A stretch of 5,274 bases of DNA. Origin: an uncultured beta proteobacterium (GTDB lineage: Bacteria; Pseudomonadota; Gammaproteobacteria; Burkholderiales; Rhodocyclaceae). How positions within the stretch are numbered: position 1 is the stretch's first letter; each line of letters starts with the position of its first letter. Location of the stretch: NCBI GenBank assembly GCA_903933395.1, contig CAIZKA010000217.1:1-5274 (forward strand). The letters run 5' to 3'. The notes below the pieces were generated by a model. That model did no database searches. It worked only from the letters and a program-made list of their open reading frames with translations, and was not told the DNA's origin. Shown one piece after another: positions 1 through 5,274 of the stretch. Both the position numbers and the translations under genes were made by a program.

Positions 1-1626
1 GTGGGCGATTTGCGGCGAGTCGATTTTCATCACCACCGGCAGGCCGAGTTCTTCGGCCAGCACCATGGCTTCGGAGGCGGAACGGGCCACCATGGTTTGC
101 GCGATGGGAATCCTGAAGGCCGAAAGTATGGCCTTCGATTCCATTTCGCTGAGCACCTTGCGCCCTTCCATCAGCGCGGTTTCGATCACCAGCCGGGCCG
201 ACTCCAGGCGCGGCGGAGCCTGTTCGGACACCGAGGGCGGTGTTTGCATCAGCAACTGCCGGTTGCGGTAATAGTTGGAAACGTGCGAAAACAGGTCGAC
301 CGCCGGTTCCGGGGTGCGGAAGGTGGGTATCGCCGCGCCCTGGAACAGTTTGCGCGCTTCGCCCACCTGCTCTTCGCCCATCCAGCAGGTCACCAGGGGC
401 TTGTCGCTTTGGCGTGCGATCTCGATCACGGTGCGCGCGGCGTGGGTCGGATCGGTCATCGCCTGCGGCGTCAGGATGGCCAGCACGCCATCGACGTTGT
501 CGTCGTCGATGCAGGCCTGCAGCGCCGCAGCATAGCGTGCCGGATCGGCGTCGCCGAGGATGTCGATGGGATTGGACTTCGACCAGGTGGCGGGCAGCAA
601 TTCGTTGAGCCGGGTCATGGTGGCCGCGTCGAACTGGGCCAGCGGGATGCCGATGTCTTCGGCGTGGTCGGCCGCCATGACGCCGGGACCGCCGCCATTG
701 GTGATGATCGCCAGCCGCTTGCCGCGCGGGCGGAAGTGCGAGAACAGGGCGGAGGCGGCGGCGTACATCTGGCCGACGTTGGCGAGGCGCACCACGCCGG
801 CGCGGCGCAGCGCGGCATCGAAGACGTCGTCGGCCCCGACCAGGGCACCGGAGTGGGAACGGGCCGCCTTTTCACCGGCCGGATGCTTGCCGACCTTGAT
901 CAGCAGCACCGGCTTGCAGCGTGCCGCCGCGCGCAGCGCGCTCATGAAGCGGCGCGCGTTCTTGATGCCTTCGATGTACAGGAAAATATTTTCGGTGCGC
1001 GGGTCGGCGACCATGTAGTCGAGCACTTCGCCGAAATCGACGTCGCTTTCGGCGCCGAGCGAAACCACGTTGGAGAAGCCGATGTTGTTGGGCAGGGCCC
1101 AGTCGAGGATGGCCGTGCACAAAGCGCCCGACTGCGAGATGAGGCCGATGGTGCCGGCGTGGGCGAAGCCGTGGGCGAAGGTCAGGTTGATCTGGCTGCC
1201 CGGACGCATGATGCCCAGGCAGTTGGGGCCCAGCAGGCGCATGCCGTGGCGTCGGGCGTTTTCGAGGGCGGCGCGCTGCAGGCTTGCACCGCGCGGCCCG
1301 GCCTCGGCGAAGCCGCCGGAAATGATAATTGCATTCCTGCAGCCGGCGCGGCCGCAGGCGTCGACAATGTCCGGTACGGTGTTTGCTTGGGTGCAGATTA
1401 CCGCGATGTCGAGGCGTTGCGGAATGGTGTCGACCGAGGGATAGCTCTGCTGGCCGAACACGGTTTCATGACGGGGATTGACGAAGAACAGCTTGCCTTT
1501 GTATCCCGAGTCGAGCATGTTGCGCACCAGCGTGACGCCGATCGAGTTGGGCGTCTCCGAGGCGCCGATGATGGCAATCGATCCCGGCTCGAAGAGCGTG
1601 TGAAGGTAGTGTCGTTCGTTATTCAT
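1..1626 (-). CDS. Pat-like NDP-forming acyl-CoA synthetase / acetyltransferase, N-terminal 542 residues (partial)
   Basis: The visible part matches the NDP-forming acyl-CoA synthetase superfamily that includes the lysine acetyltransferases Pat/PatZ (YfiQ). In order: a CoA-binding Rossmann domain (about residues 12-105, glycine motif IIGASETPNSIG at 19-30); succinyl-CoA-ligase-like domains (GPNCLG at 133-138, SQSGAL at 164-169, SHSGAL at 257-262, TNGGGPG at 309-315); and the start of an ATP-grasp domain (about 490 onward, VVMKIDSP at 531-538). The gene runs off the left edge. Family members with a C-terminal GNAT domain are near 890 residues, so that domain cannot be confirmed here. His258 sits where NDP-forming synthetases carry the phosphorylated histidine. 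As I recall the E. coli PatZ sequence, it lacks this histidine, so this protein may keep ligase activity. The start is ATG at 1626, just before the conserved N-terminus, with only a weak GGAA upstream. A 4-bp overlap with a short upstream ORF suggests translational coupling. The family call is firm; synthetase versus protein acetyltransferase is open. Confidence 0.93.
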   Translation of the reverse strand, partial: MNNERHYLHTLFEPGSIAIIGASETPNSIGVTLVRNMLDSGYKGKLFFVNPRHETVFGQQSYPSVDTIPQRLDIAVICTQANTVPDIVDACGRAGCRNAIIISGGFAEAGPRGASLQRAALENARRHGMRLLGPNCLGIMRPGSQINLTFAHGFAHAGTIGLISQSGALCTAILDWALPNNIGFSNVVSLGAESDVDFGEVLDYMVADPRTENIFLYIEGIKNARRFMSALRAAARCKPVLLIKVGKHPAGEKAARSHSGALVGADDVFDAALRRAGVVRLANVGQMYAAASALFSHFRPRGKRLAIITNGGGPGVMAADHAEDIGIPLAQFDAATMTRLNELLPATWSKSNPIDILGDADPARYAAALQACIDDDNVDGVLAILTPQAMTDPTHAARTVIEIARQSDKPLVTCWMGEEQVGEARKLFQGAAIPTFRTPEPAVDLFSHVSNYYRNRQLLMQTPPSVSEQAPPRLESARLVIETALMEGRKVLSEMESKAILSAFRIPIAQTMVARSASEAMVLAEELGLPVVMKIDSPQIAH

Positions 1627-1688
1627 GGCAGCGTTCCGCAGCGGCGGTGGGGGGATGTGTCGTCAAGCGGGATGGTGCAGCGCAGCAT
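1623..1688 (-). CDS. possible 21-codon leader ORF overlapping the start of the Pat-like gene
   Basis: A short frame starts with ATG at 1688 and reads MLRCTIPLDDTSPHRRCGTL plus one proline. It ends in a TGA that shares the sequence ATGA with the start codon of the Pat-like gene. A strong Shine-Dalgarno-like GGAGAAGG lies at 1693-1700; its GGAG core is 8 nt from the ATG. That is better than the site in front of the Pat-like gene. A longer in-frame version could start at 1706 (27 codons) but has no ribosome binding site. The 4-bp stop/start overlap is the classical geometry for translational coupling. The peptide resembles nothing I recognise, and an ORF this short can occur by chance. Confidence 0.3.
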   Translation of the reverse strand: MLRCTIPLDDTSPHRRCGTLP

Positions 1689-1728
1689 AACACCTTCTCC
1701 GGCCATGAAACCGAGGAAATCGCCTATT

Positions 1729-3063
1729 TCACCCCGGTTTTCCGCGCCGGGTATTGCGGTAGCTTCCGTAATGTCGATCGGCGCTGAGGATGTGGTTGAC
1801 CAGCCAGCCGGTCAGCAAGCGCTTGACGCGAAAGGCAAGGTAGACCTGGTCCCTCTCTCCGCTTTCGATTTCGCGCTGCAACTCGGCGAGAAATTCGAAA
1901 AATCGCTGGTGTTGCCGGGCGTGCAGATCGACGAAAGGGTAGTTGTCCTCCTCCATCAATTGCCGTTCGTTCATGAAATCCCGGGACGCGGAGGAATGAA
2001 TTCTTGCCAGCAGCGAGGAGGCCTTGCTCAGCGCACCGGCGTCGATCGCGGCGTTTAGTCCATTCATGTCGTCCAGCAGGCTTTTGTGCGCGGCATCGAC
2101 TATTGCGGCACCGATGGCGTATTCATCACGCCAGACGCTGGGCAGTTCGGCCCGCAGACTGTCCACGCCGTCGTTGAATGTCTCGCAGCGTTCAAGATAG
2201 GCGTGGGCCGCGGTGTCGTCGGGCACCATGGCGATGTAGCTCAGGAGCTGCTCGCGGGCGCCGAGGATGTCGTCGAAGTGATAGTAGGCCAGCGCATGGT
2301 CGAAATGCTTCTGGTGCAGATGCTTGGCCTCCCGCAGCGGCGCGGGCTCGCAATTGAACACTTCGAACACCGACTGCGTGCCCTGCTTGCCGCGGACGAA
2401 AGTACGGTCGAGAAAGCGGATCGACCAGAGTTCCGGCTTATCCAGGCTGTACAGGGTGTATTCGCTGATCAGTACCGATGCCCTGTATTCCTTGGTCATG
2501 CGCTCCATGCGTGCCGCGAGATTCACCGCATCGCCGATTACGGTGCCGTCCATGCGCTCGGTACCGCCTACGGTGCCGAGGATGACGATGCCGGTATTGA
2601 TGCCGATGCCGATCCTGATCGGGCGGTAGCCGGCGCGCTGGCGCCCGTAGTTGTATTCTTCGAGGCGTTGCAGCATGGCCAGGCTGCAATGCAAGGCTTG
2701 ATCCGGCGAGTCGGGAAACAGGGCCATGATGGCATCGCCGATGTACTTGTCGATGAAGCCGCCATGGGCGGCGATCACCGGCTCCATCTGGACCAGGTAG
2801 GAGTTCAGAAAGTTGAAGTTCTCCTGCGGGCTCATGGTCTCCGACAGCGCTGTGAAGTTGCGGATGTCGGCGAACAGCACCGTCATCTTGCGCTCGACCT
2901 GCTGGCCGAGTTCGACCTTGCGGATATCCTCTATCCCCAGCAGGTTGAGGAACTGGCGCGGCACAAAGCGGCTGTAGGCTTTGGTAATCGTATCCAGCCG
3001 TTCGCGCAGGACATCGTTATTGTCCTGTGAGGTGTCGGGCGGGGTACTTGGTCTTGCAGCCAT
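1729..3063 (-). CDS. class III adenylate cyclase with C-terminal hemerythrin-like domain
   Basis: A soluble 444-residue protein predicted to make cAMP from ATP under control of a di-iron sensor fold. Residues 17-58 form a helical lead-in (AYSRFVPRQFLNLLG) common before cyclase domains. Residues 59-235 are the class III cyclase domain: metal-binding Asp66 (FADIRNFT) and Asp110 (YIGDAIMALF), adenine-selecting Lys106 and Thr174, and transition-state Asn181 and Arg185 (VNLAARM). The Lys/Thr pair favours ATP over GTP. Residues 245-295 are a TPR-like helical linker ending PDDTAAHAYLERC. Residues 311-432 match bacteriohemerythrin: WRDEYAIG, VDAAH (His326), Glu366, H-x3-H (His381, His385), and WLVNHILSAD (His424, Asp429). 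The usual HF-x2-EE histidine is Asp362. No transmembrane segment or signal peptide is evident. I chose ATG at 3063; an upstream ATG at 3183 would add 40 residues lying inside the divergent methyltransferase gene. The cyclase call is firm and the hemerythrin call strong; sensing of O2 is inferred. Confidence 0.93.
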   Translation of the reverse strand: MAARPSTPPDTSQDNNDVLRERLDTITKAYSRFVPRQFLNLLGIEDIRKVELGQQVERKMTVLFADIRNFTALSETMSPQENFNFLNSYLVQMEPVIAAHGGFIDKYIGDAIMALFPDSPDQALHCSLAMLQRLEEYNYGRQRAGYRPIRIGIGINTGIVILGTVGGTERMDGTVIGDAVNLAARMERMTKEYRASVLISEYTLYSLDKPELWSIRFLDRTFVRGKQGTQSVFEVFNCEPAPLREAKHLHQKHFDHALAYYHFDDILGAREQLLSYIAMVPDDTAAHAYLERCETFNDGVDSLRAELPSVWRDEYAIGAAIVDAAHKSLLDDMNGLNAAIDAGALSKASSLLARIHSSASRDFMNERQLMEEDNYPFVDLHARQHQRFFEFLAELQREIESGERDQVYLAFRVKRLLTGWLVNHILSADRHYGSYRNTRRGKPG

Positions 3064-3109
3064 TCGATCAGAACCCCGAGAGTGTCTCTCGGATTGATTT
3101 GGATTCAAA
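3064..3109. promoter_or_regulatory. 46-bp divergent spacer between the cyclase and methyltransferase genes
   Basis: The two start codons face away from each other with only 46 bp between them, so at least one promoter must lie inside the opposite gene. DNA from about 3093 to 3170 is AT-rich against the GC-rich surroundings, which fits a promoter zone. On the minus strand TATCAT (3110-3115, one mismatch to TATAAT) is a possible -10 for the cyclase, but no acceptable -35 lies 16-18 bp upstream. In front of the methyltransferase there is a weak GGA at 3101-3103, 6 nt from its ATG. Confidence 0.4.
3076..3092. repeat. perfect inverted repeat, 7-bp arms with 3-nt centre, in the divergent spacer
   Basis: CCGAGAG-TGT-CTCTCGG is a perfect palindrome around a 3-nt centre. 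It lies 12 bp from the cyclase start codon (3063) and 17 bp from the methyltransferase start codon (3110). As DNA it could be an operator serving both genes. As RNA in the cyclase leader it would form a tight hairpin just upstream of the ribosome binding region and could affect translation. It has no T-tract on either side, so it is not an intrinsic terminator. No known regulator consensus is recognised. Confidence 0.6.
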
Positions 3110-3649
3110 ATGATACCTGACAACTTGAAAAATTTTAGCGAAAAATCATCGCTTTGGGTGAAACGCTTCCTTCCATACATCAAGTTCGGCGGAGATGTTC
3201 TTGATCTTGCCTGCGGTCGGGGCCGGCATTCCCTGCTCCTGCAGGCAGCCGGATTCAGAGTCGAGGCGGTCGACCGCGACGCCGCTGCATTGGCCGAAAT
3301 TTCAGCCGGAGCACCTGGAATAGCGACCCGTGTGGCCGACCTCGAGGGGGCCGCCTGGCCGTATCACGACCGCCGGTTCGACGCGATTGTCGTCACCAAT
3401 TACCTGTTCCGGCCGCTGTTTCCGCAGTTGCTTGACGCTCTTAAAGCGGATGGCGTCCTGATCTACGAAACCTTCATGGCCGGCAACGAGCGTTTCGGCA
3501 AGCCGTCAAATCCGGATTTCCTGCTGCGCCCCGGCGAATTGCTGGAGGTGGCACGAGGGCGGCTGAACGTGGTCGCCTTCGAGCAGGGGGAAGTCGATGT
3601 TCCACGCCCTGCCATGGTCCAGCGCTTGTGTGCAACGCGGCCCGCCTGA
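3110..3649 (+). CDS. small class I SAM-dependent methyltransferase
   Basis: A 179-residue cytoplasmic enzyme made almost entirely of a Rossmann-fold methyltransferase domain. Motif I is VLDLACGRGRHS (30-41), which binds S-adenosylmethionine. An acidic residue at the end of strand 2 (AVDRD, Asp55 or Asp57) should contact the ribose. VADLEG (76-80, Asp78) contacts the adenine, and FDAIVVTNYLFRPL (90-103) is motif IV. The later block YETFMAGNERFGKPSNPDFL (119-138) is, from memory, typical of a small proteobacterial family related to TehB-like methyltransferases, but the substrate is unknown. ATG at 3110 is the first start after an in-frame TGA (3095-3097), which fixes the N-terminus upstream. 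The first dozen codons are unusually AT-rich and may double as promoter DNA for the divergent cyclase. The gene is convergent with selU, 85 bp apart. A tellurite-resistance role should not be assumed. Confidence 0.9.
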   Translation: MIPDNLKNFSEKSSLWVKRFLPYIKFGGDVLDLACGRGRHSLLLQAAGFRVEAVDRDAAALAEISAGAPGIATRVADLEGAAWPYHDRRFDAIVVTNYLFRPLFPQLLDALKADGVLIYETFMAGNERFGKPSNPDFLLRPGELLEVARGRLNVVAFEQGEVDVPRPAMVQRLCATRPA

Positions 3650-3734
3650 CCCGGCGACAGCGCTGACCATAGCCGTTGCCGCAGGCGACAGCGTCCGGAT
3701 ACGCCGGCGGCGAACTGCGGCCGTGCAGACTTGC
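3650..3734. other. convergent spacer without a clear terminator
   Basis: This 85-bp stretch separates the stop codons of the methyltransferase and SelU genes. I find no stable stem followed by a T-tract on either strand. It holds a 10-bp direct repeat (GGCGACAGCG at 3653-3662 and 3684-3693) and a 4-bp-arm hairpin (3715-3728). Neither is convincing as a functional element. Confidence 0.5.
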
Positions 3735-4796
3735 TCAGGCCGATGAAGCCAGGATCTCCGCCGCCACGCGATCGAGCGAGGCCGCGTCGAGGCGATCCGT
3801 CGTATAGCAGGCGGCGGCCTCGAAAGAATTGTAGTTGCGTGCCTGGGAACGCTGATAGAGCGCGTCGTAGTGCAGCGTCAGCAGTTCTTCCACCAGGGTC
3901 GGGAAATCCCCGGCACTGACCTGTGCCCGCCAACGCGCGAGGGTTTCGCCACTCTGCAGGCCCTTCAGATGCTGCAGCCGCTCCATCAGCCAGGCCGGAT
4001 CGGCCACGGCGTAGTCGTAGTCGTGCAGGAGGAATTCAACCCGGGCCTGAATTGGCGCTTCGATGCGCAGGACCGGGGCGCCGCGAATGGCTTCGAGCAG
4101 CGCATCAGGCACCTGCAGGCGTCCTATCTTGCGGCTTTCCGCCTCGACGAACACCGGTTGCCGCAGGTCCAGCGCCGACAAGGCGGCCAGCAGTTGCGAC
4201 TCGAAGCCCTTCTGCGCCGGTTGCGGCTGGCCCGGCAGGTTGCCCAGCACCGAGCCCTTGTGCGACGCCAGTTCTTCCAGATGCAAGACCTGGGCGCCGC
4301 GGGCGCCCAGGGCTTCAAGCAGGCGGCTCTTGCCGCTGCCCGTGGCGCCGCTGACGACGCGGAACTTGACCTGCGGCGGCAGCACGGCCAGTTGTTCGAT
4401 GACATGCTGGCGCCAGCTCTTGTAACCGCCCTGAAGTCGATGGGCATCCCATCCGATTTCGCGCAGGATGTGCGTAAAGGCGCCGCTGCGCTGGCCGCCG
4501 CGCCAGCAATACACCAGCGGCCGCCACTGCTTCGGCTTGTCGAGCAGATGTTCTTCAATGTGACGCGCGATATTTTTCGACACCAGCGCCGCACCGAGTT
4601 TTTTTGCCTCGAACACCGAGACCTGCTTGTACAGCGTGCCGACCCGGGCGCGCTCCTCGTCATCCAGCACCGGCATGCTGACGGCGCCCGGCAGGCGGTC
4701 CTCGGCGAACTCGCCCGGAGCGCGGGCGTCGATGACGGCGTCGAATCCGGCGAGGTGTGCTACCGTCGCCACTCCCTTGGGCAGTTTTTCAGACAT
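3735..4796 (-). CDS. selU: tRNA 2-selenouridine synthase (SelU/MnmH/YbbB)
   Basis: A 353-residue protein, close to the 364 of E. coli SelU. The family replaces sulfur of 2-thiouridine at the wobble position (U34) of tRNAs for Lys, Glu and Gln with selenium from selenophosphate, by way of a geranylated intermediate. The N-terminal rhodanese domain (about 8-132) has the entry motif VIDARAPGEF (21-30), the segment LDDEERARVGTLYKQ (44-58) and the active-site loop YCWRGGQRSGA with catalytic Cys97. It closes with LQGGYKSWRQ (121-130). The C-terminal P-loop domain has Walker A GATGSGKS at 150-157, then LEELASHKGSVLG, typical of the family. I chose ATG at 4796 (MSEKLPKG). A longer frame from GTG at 4889 would add 31 residues that are only translated repeat DNA. 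No good Shine-Dalgarno sequence precedes the ATG, so the start is likely but not certain. The selenophosphate synthetase gene selD, often adjacent, is not in the window. Confidence 0.96.
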   Translation of the reverse strand: MSEKLPKGVATVAHLAGFDAVIDARAPGEFAEDRLPGAVSMPVLDDEERARVGTLYKQVSVFEAKKLGAALVSKNIARHIEEHLLDKPKQWRPLVYCWRGGQRSGAFTHILREIGWDAHRLQGGYKSWRQHVIEQLAVLPPQVKFRVVSGATGSGKSRLLEALGARGAQVLHLEELASHKGSVLGNLPGQPQPAQKGFESQLLAALSALDLRQPVFVEAESRKIGRLQVPDALLEAIRGAPVLRIEAPIQARVEFLLHDYDYAVADPAWLMERLQHLKGLQSGETLARWRAQVSAGDFPTLVEELLTLHYDALYQRSQARNYNSFEAAACYTTDRLDAASLDRVAAEILASSA

Positions 4797-4811
4797 GGGA
4801 TTCACGGGGAT

Positions 4812-4874
4812 AGTCGCGCAGCGACTCGCGACGCTCCCCTCCCCACTCGAGGGGGAGGGGTTGGGGGAGGGGGG
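4812..4874. repeat. palindromic dispersed-type repeat between tesA and selU
   Basis: The 99-bp gap between the two minus-strand genes is mostly inverted repeats. CCCCTCCCC (4836-4844) pairs with GGGGAGGGG (4852-4860) around a 7-nt loop containing CTCGAG. Beside it, AGTCGC/GCGACT (4812-4817 and 4821-4826) and GTCGCG/CGCGAC (4813-4818 and 4827-4832) form two mutually exclusive small hairpins. Translated, the plus strand gives PSPLEGEGLGEGG, a peptide I know as an artefact of repeats scattered through many proteobacterial genomes. The element could act as a transcription attenuator or mRNA end after tesA, but there is no T-tract. Copy number in this genome is not visible from one window. Confidence 0.6.
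4851..4874 (+). other. G-quadruplex-type motif (four G-tracts, loops of 1-2 nt)
   Basis: The plus strand reads G5-A-G4-TT-G5-A-G6. Four tracts of at least four guanines separated by loops of 1, 2 and 1 nt meet the usual criteria for a stable quadruplex. The G-rich strand is the template strand for tesA and selU, so their transcript is C-rich here. The motif overlaps the right arm of the 9-bp inverted repeat, so hairpin and quadruplex compete. Folding is inferred from sequence only. Confidence 0.5.
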
Positions 4875-4895
4875 ATGATTTTCAGGCACAGCACA

Positions 4896-5274
4896 TCAGC
4901 CGAGCAGCGCTTGCAGGGCGTTCCAGACGTGATCGAGAAGCTTCGGCTGTGCCGCGGCAGTCGGATGCAGGCCGTCGGCCTGGTAGGCGTTGCGGTCCAG
5001 CGCAATGGGCTCCAGCAGGAAGGGCAGCAGCGCGACTTTTTCGCGTCGGGCGACGTTGCGGAAGGCGGCATGGAACTCGTCGGTGTACTTCTGCCCGTAA
5101 TTGGGCGGCAAGTGCATGCCGACCAGCAGCACTCGCGCTTTTTGTTTTTTCGCCAGTTTCACCATGAAGGTCAGGTTGTCCTGCATGGCGGCCACCGGCA
5201 GGCCGCGCAGGCCGTCGTTGGCGCCCAGCGCGAGGATCACGATGGCCGGCTTGAACTGGTCCAGCGCCGCGGCA
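4896..5274 (-). CDS. TesA-type SGNH-hydrolase (arylesterase / acyl-CoA thioesterase I), C-terminal 125 residues (partial)
   Basis: The gene enters from the right edge and ends with TGA at 4896-4898. The last 125 residues match TesA, a periplasmic esterase/thioesterase/lysophospholipase of the SGNH (GDSL) family. Block III is LALGANDGLRG, where Asn in GAND supplies the oxyanion hole (Asn73 of TesA). LPPNYGQKYTDEF matches the TesA segment LPANYGRRYNEAF. Block V is ADGLHPTAAAQ, with the catalytic Asp and His three residues apart. The N-terminal block with the nucleophilic serine and any signal peptide lie outside the window. Full-length mature TesA is about 183 residues, so roughly 60 to 80 are missing. 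A GTG at 5240 falls inside the conserved core strand and is not the start. Related genes are often annotated as arylesterase, and the true substrate is not determined by sequence. It lies 99 bp upstream of selU on the same strand. Confidence 0.93.
   Translation of the reverse strand, partial: AAALDQFKPAIVILALGANDGLRGLPVAAMQDNLTFMVKLAKKQKARVLLVGMHLPPNYGQKYTDEFHAAFRNVARREKVALLPFLLEPIALDRNAYQADGLHPTAAAQPKLLDHVWNALQALLG

Noticed and set aside
615..1367. Several short minus-strand frames within the Pat-like gene
   Set aside because: They are out of frame with the conserved reading frame and show only low-complexity Arg/Pro/Ala-rich peptides.
1661..1666. TTGACG on the minus strand as a -35 for the Pat-like gene
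   Set aside because: There is no -10-like hexamer at the right distance; the region downstream is nearly all G and C.
1716..1730. Hairpin GAAAT/ATTTC at the end of the cyclase gene as terminator
   Set aside because: It has only five mostly A-T pairs and no T-tract, too weak to support.
1..2058. 685-codon open frame on the plus strand
   Set aside because: It lies antisense to the Pat-like gene and the end of the cyclase gene, both with clear conserved motifs. Its translation is Gly/Arg/His-rich with no recognisable domain, as expected of a shadow frame in GC-rich DNA.
2086..3030. 314-codon open frame on the plus strand
   Set aside because: It is fully antisense to the cyclase, with no recognisable domain. 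It is the mirror of codon bias in the real gene.
3064..3183. 40-residue N-terminal extension of the cyclase from ATG at 3183
   Set aside because: It would overlap the divergent methyltransferase by 74 bp, including its motif-bearing N-terminus. The extra residues resemble no cyclase lead-in, and the ATG at 3063 gives a normal protein.
3653..3693. 10-bp direct repeat GGCGACAGCG in the convergent spacer
   Set aside because: Two copies of a GC-rich 10-mer 31 bp apart are plausible by chance, with no further copies and no array structure.
4836..4860. Rho-independent terminator after tesA
   Set aside because: The stem is strong, but neither strand has a T-tract after it, so it is recorded as a repeat rather than a terminator.

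Overview
The base composition (GC-rich, codons ending mostly in G or C) and the gene set point to a betaproteobacterium, perhaps of the Rhodocyclales. That placement is an inference from the protein families and gene style, not a database result. All genes look like ordinary chromosomal genes. I see no rRNA, tRNA, insertion sequence, phage gene or CRISPR array.

Layout, left to right. (1) Positions 1-1626, minus strand: the first 542 residues of a Pat/NDP-forming acyl-CoA synthetase-like protein, cut by the left edge. (2) 1627-1728: a 102-bp spacer holding a possible 21-codon leader ORF with a good ribosome binding site; its stop overlaps the start of gene 1. (3) 1729-3063, minus strand: a class III adenylate cyclase whose C-terminus is a hemerythrin-like domain. 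This is the most unusual gene here. (4) 3064-3109: a 46-bp divergent spacer with a perfect 7-bp-arm palindrome. (5) 3110-3649, plus strand: a small SAM-dependent methyltransferase. (6) 3650-3734: a short convergent spacer. (7) 3735-4796, minus strand: tRNA 2-selenouridine synthase (SelU/MnmH). (8) 4797-4895: a spacer filled by a palindromic dispersed-type repeat with a four-tract poly-G run. (9) 4896-5274, minus strand: the C-terminal part of a TesA-type SGNH esterase/thioesterase, cut by the right edge.

How they may work together. The cyclase has the residues for ATP cyclisation and a di-iron (O2 or redox) sensor fold on the same chain, so it may convert oxygen or redox state into a cAMP signal. 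The next gene downstream in the same direction is a Pat-like acyl-CoA synthetase/acetyltransferase homologue, a family controlled by cAMP in some bacteria. An O2-cAMP-protein acylation link is therefore a reasonable hypothesis, not a demonstrated one. SelU and TesA are housekeeping-type neighbours with no evident link to the cyclase.

Long reading frames on the plus strand opposite genes 1 and 3 are antisense shadows typical of GC-rich DNA and are not annotated.
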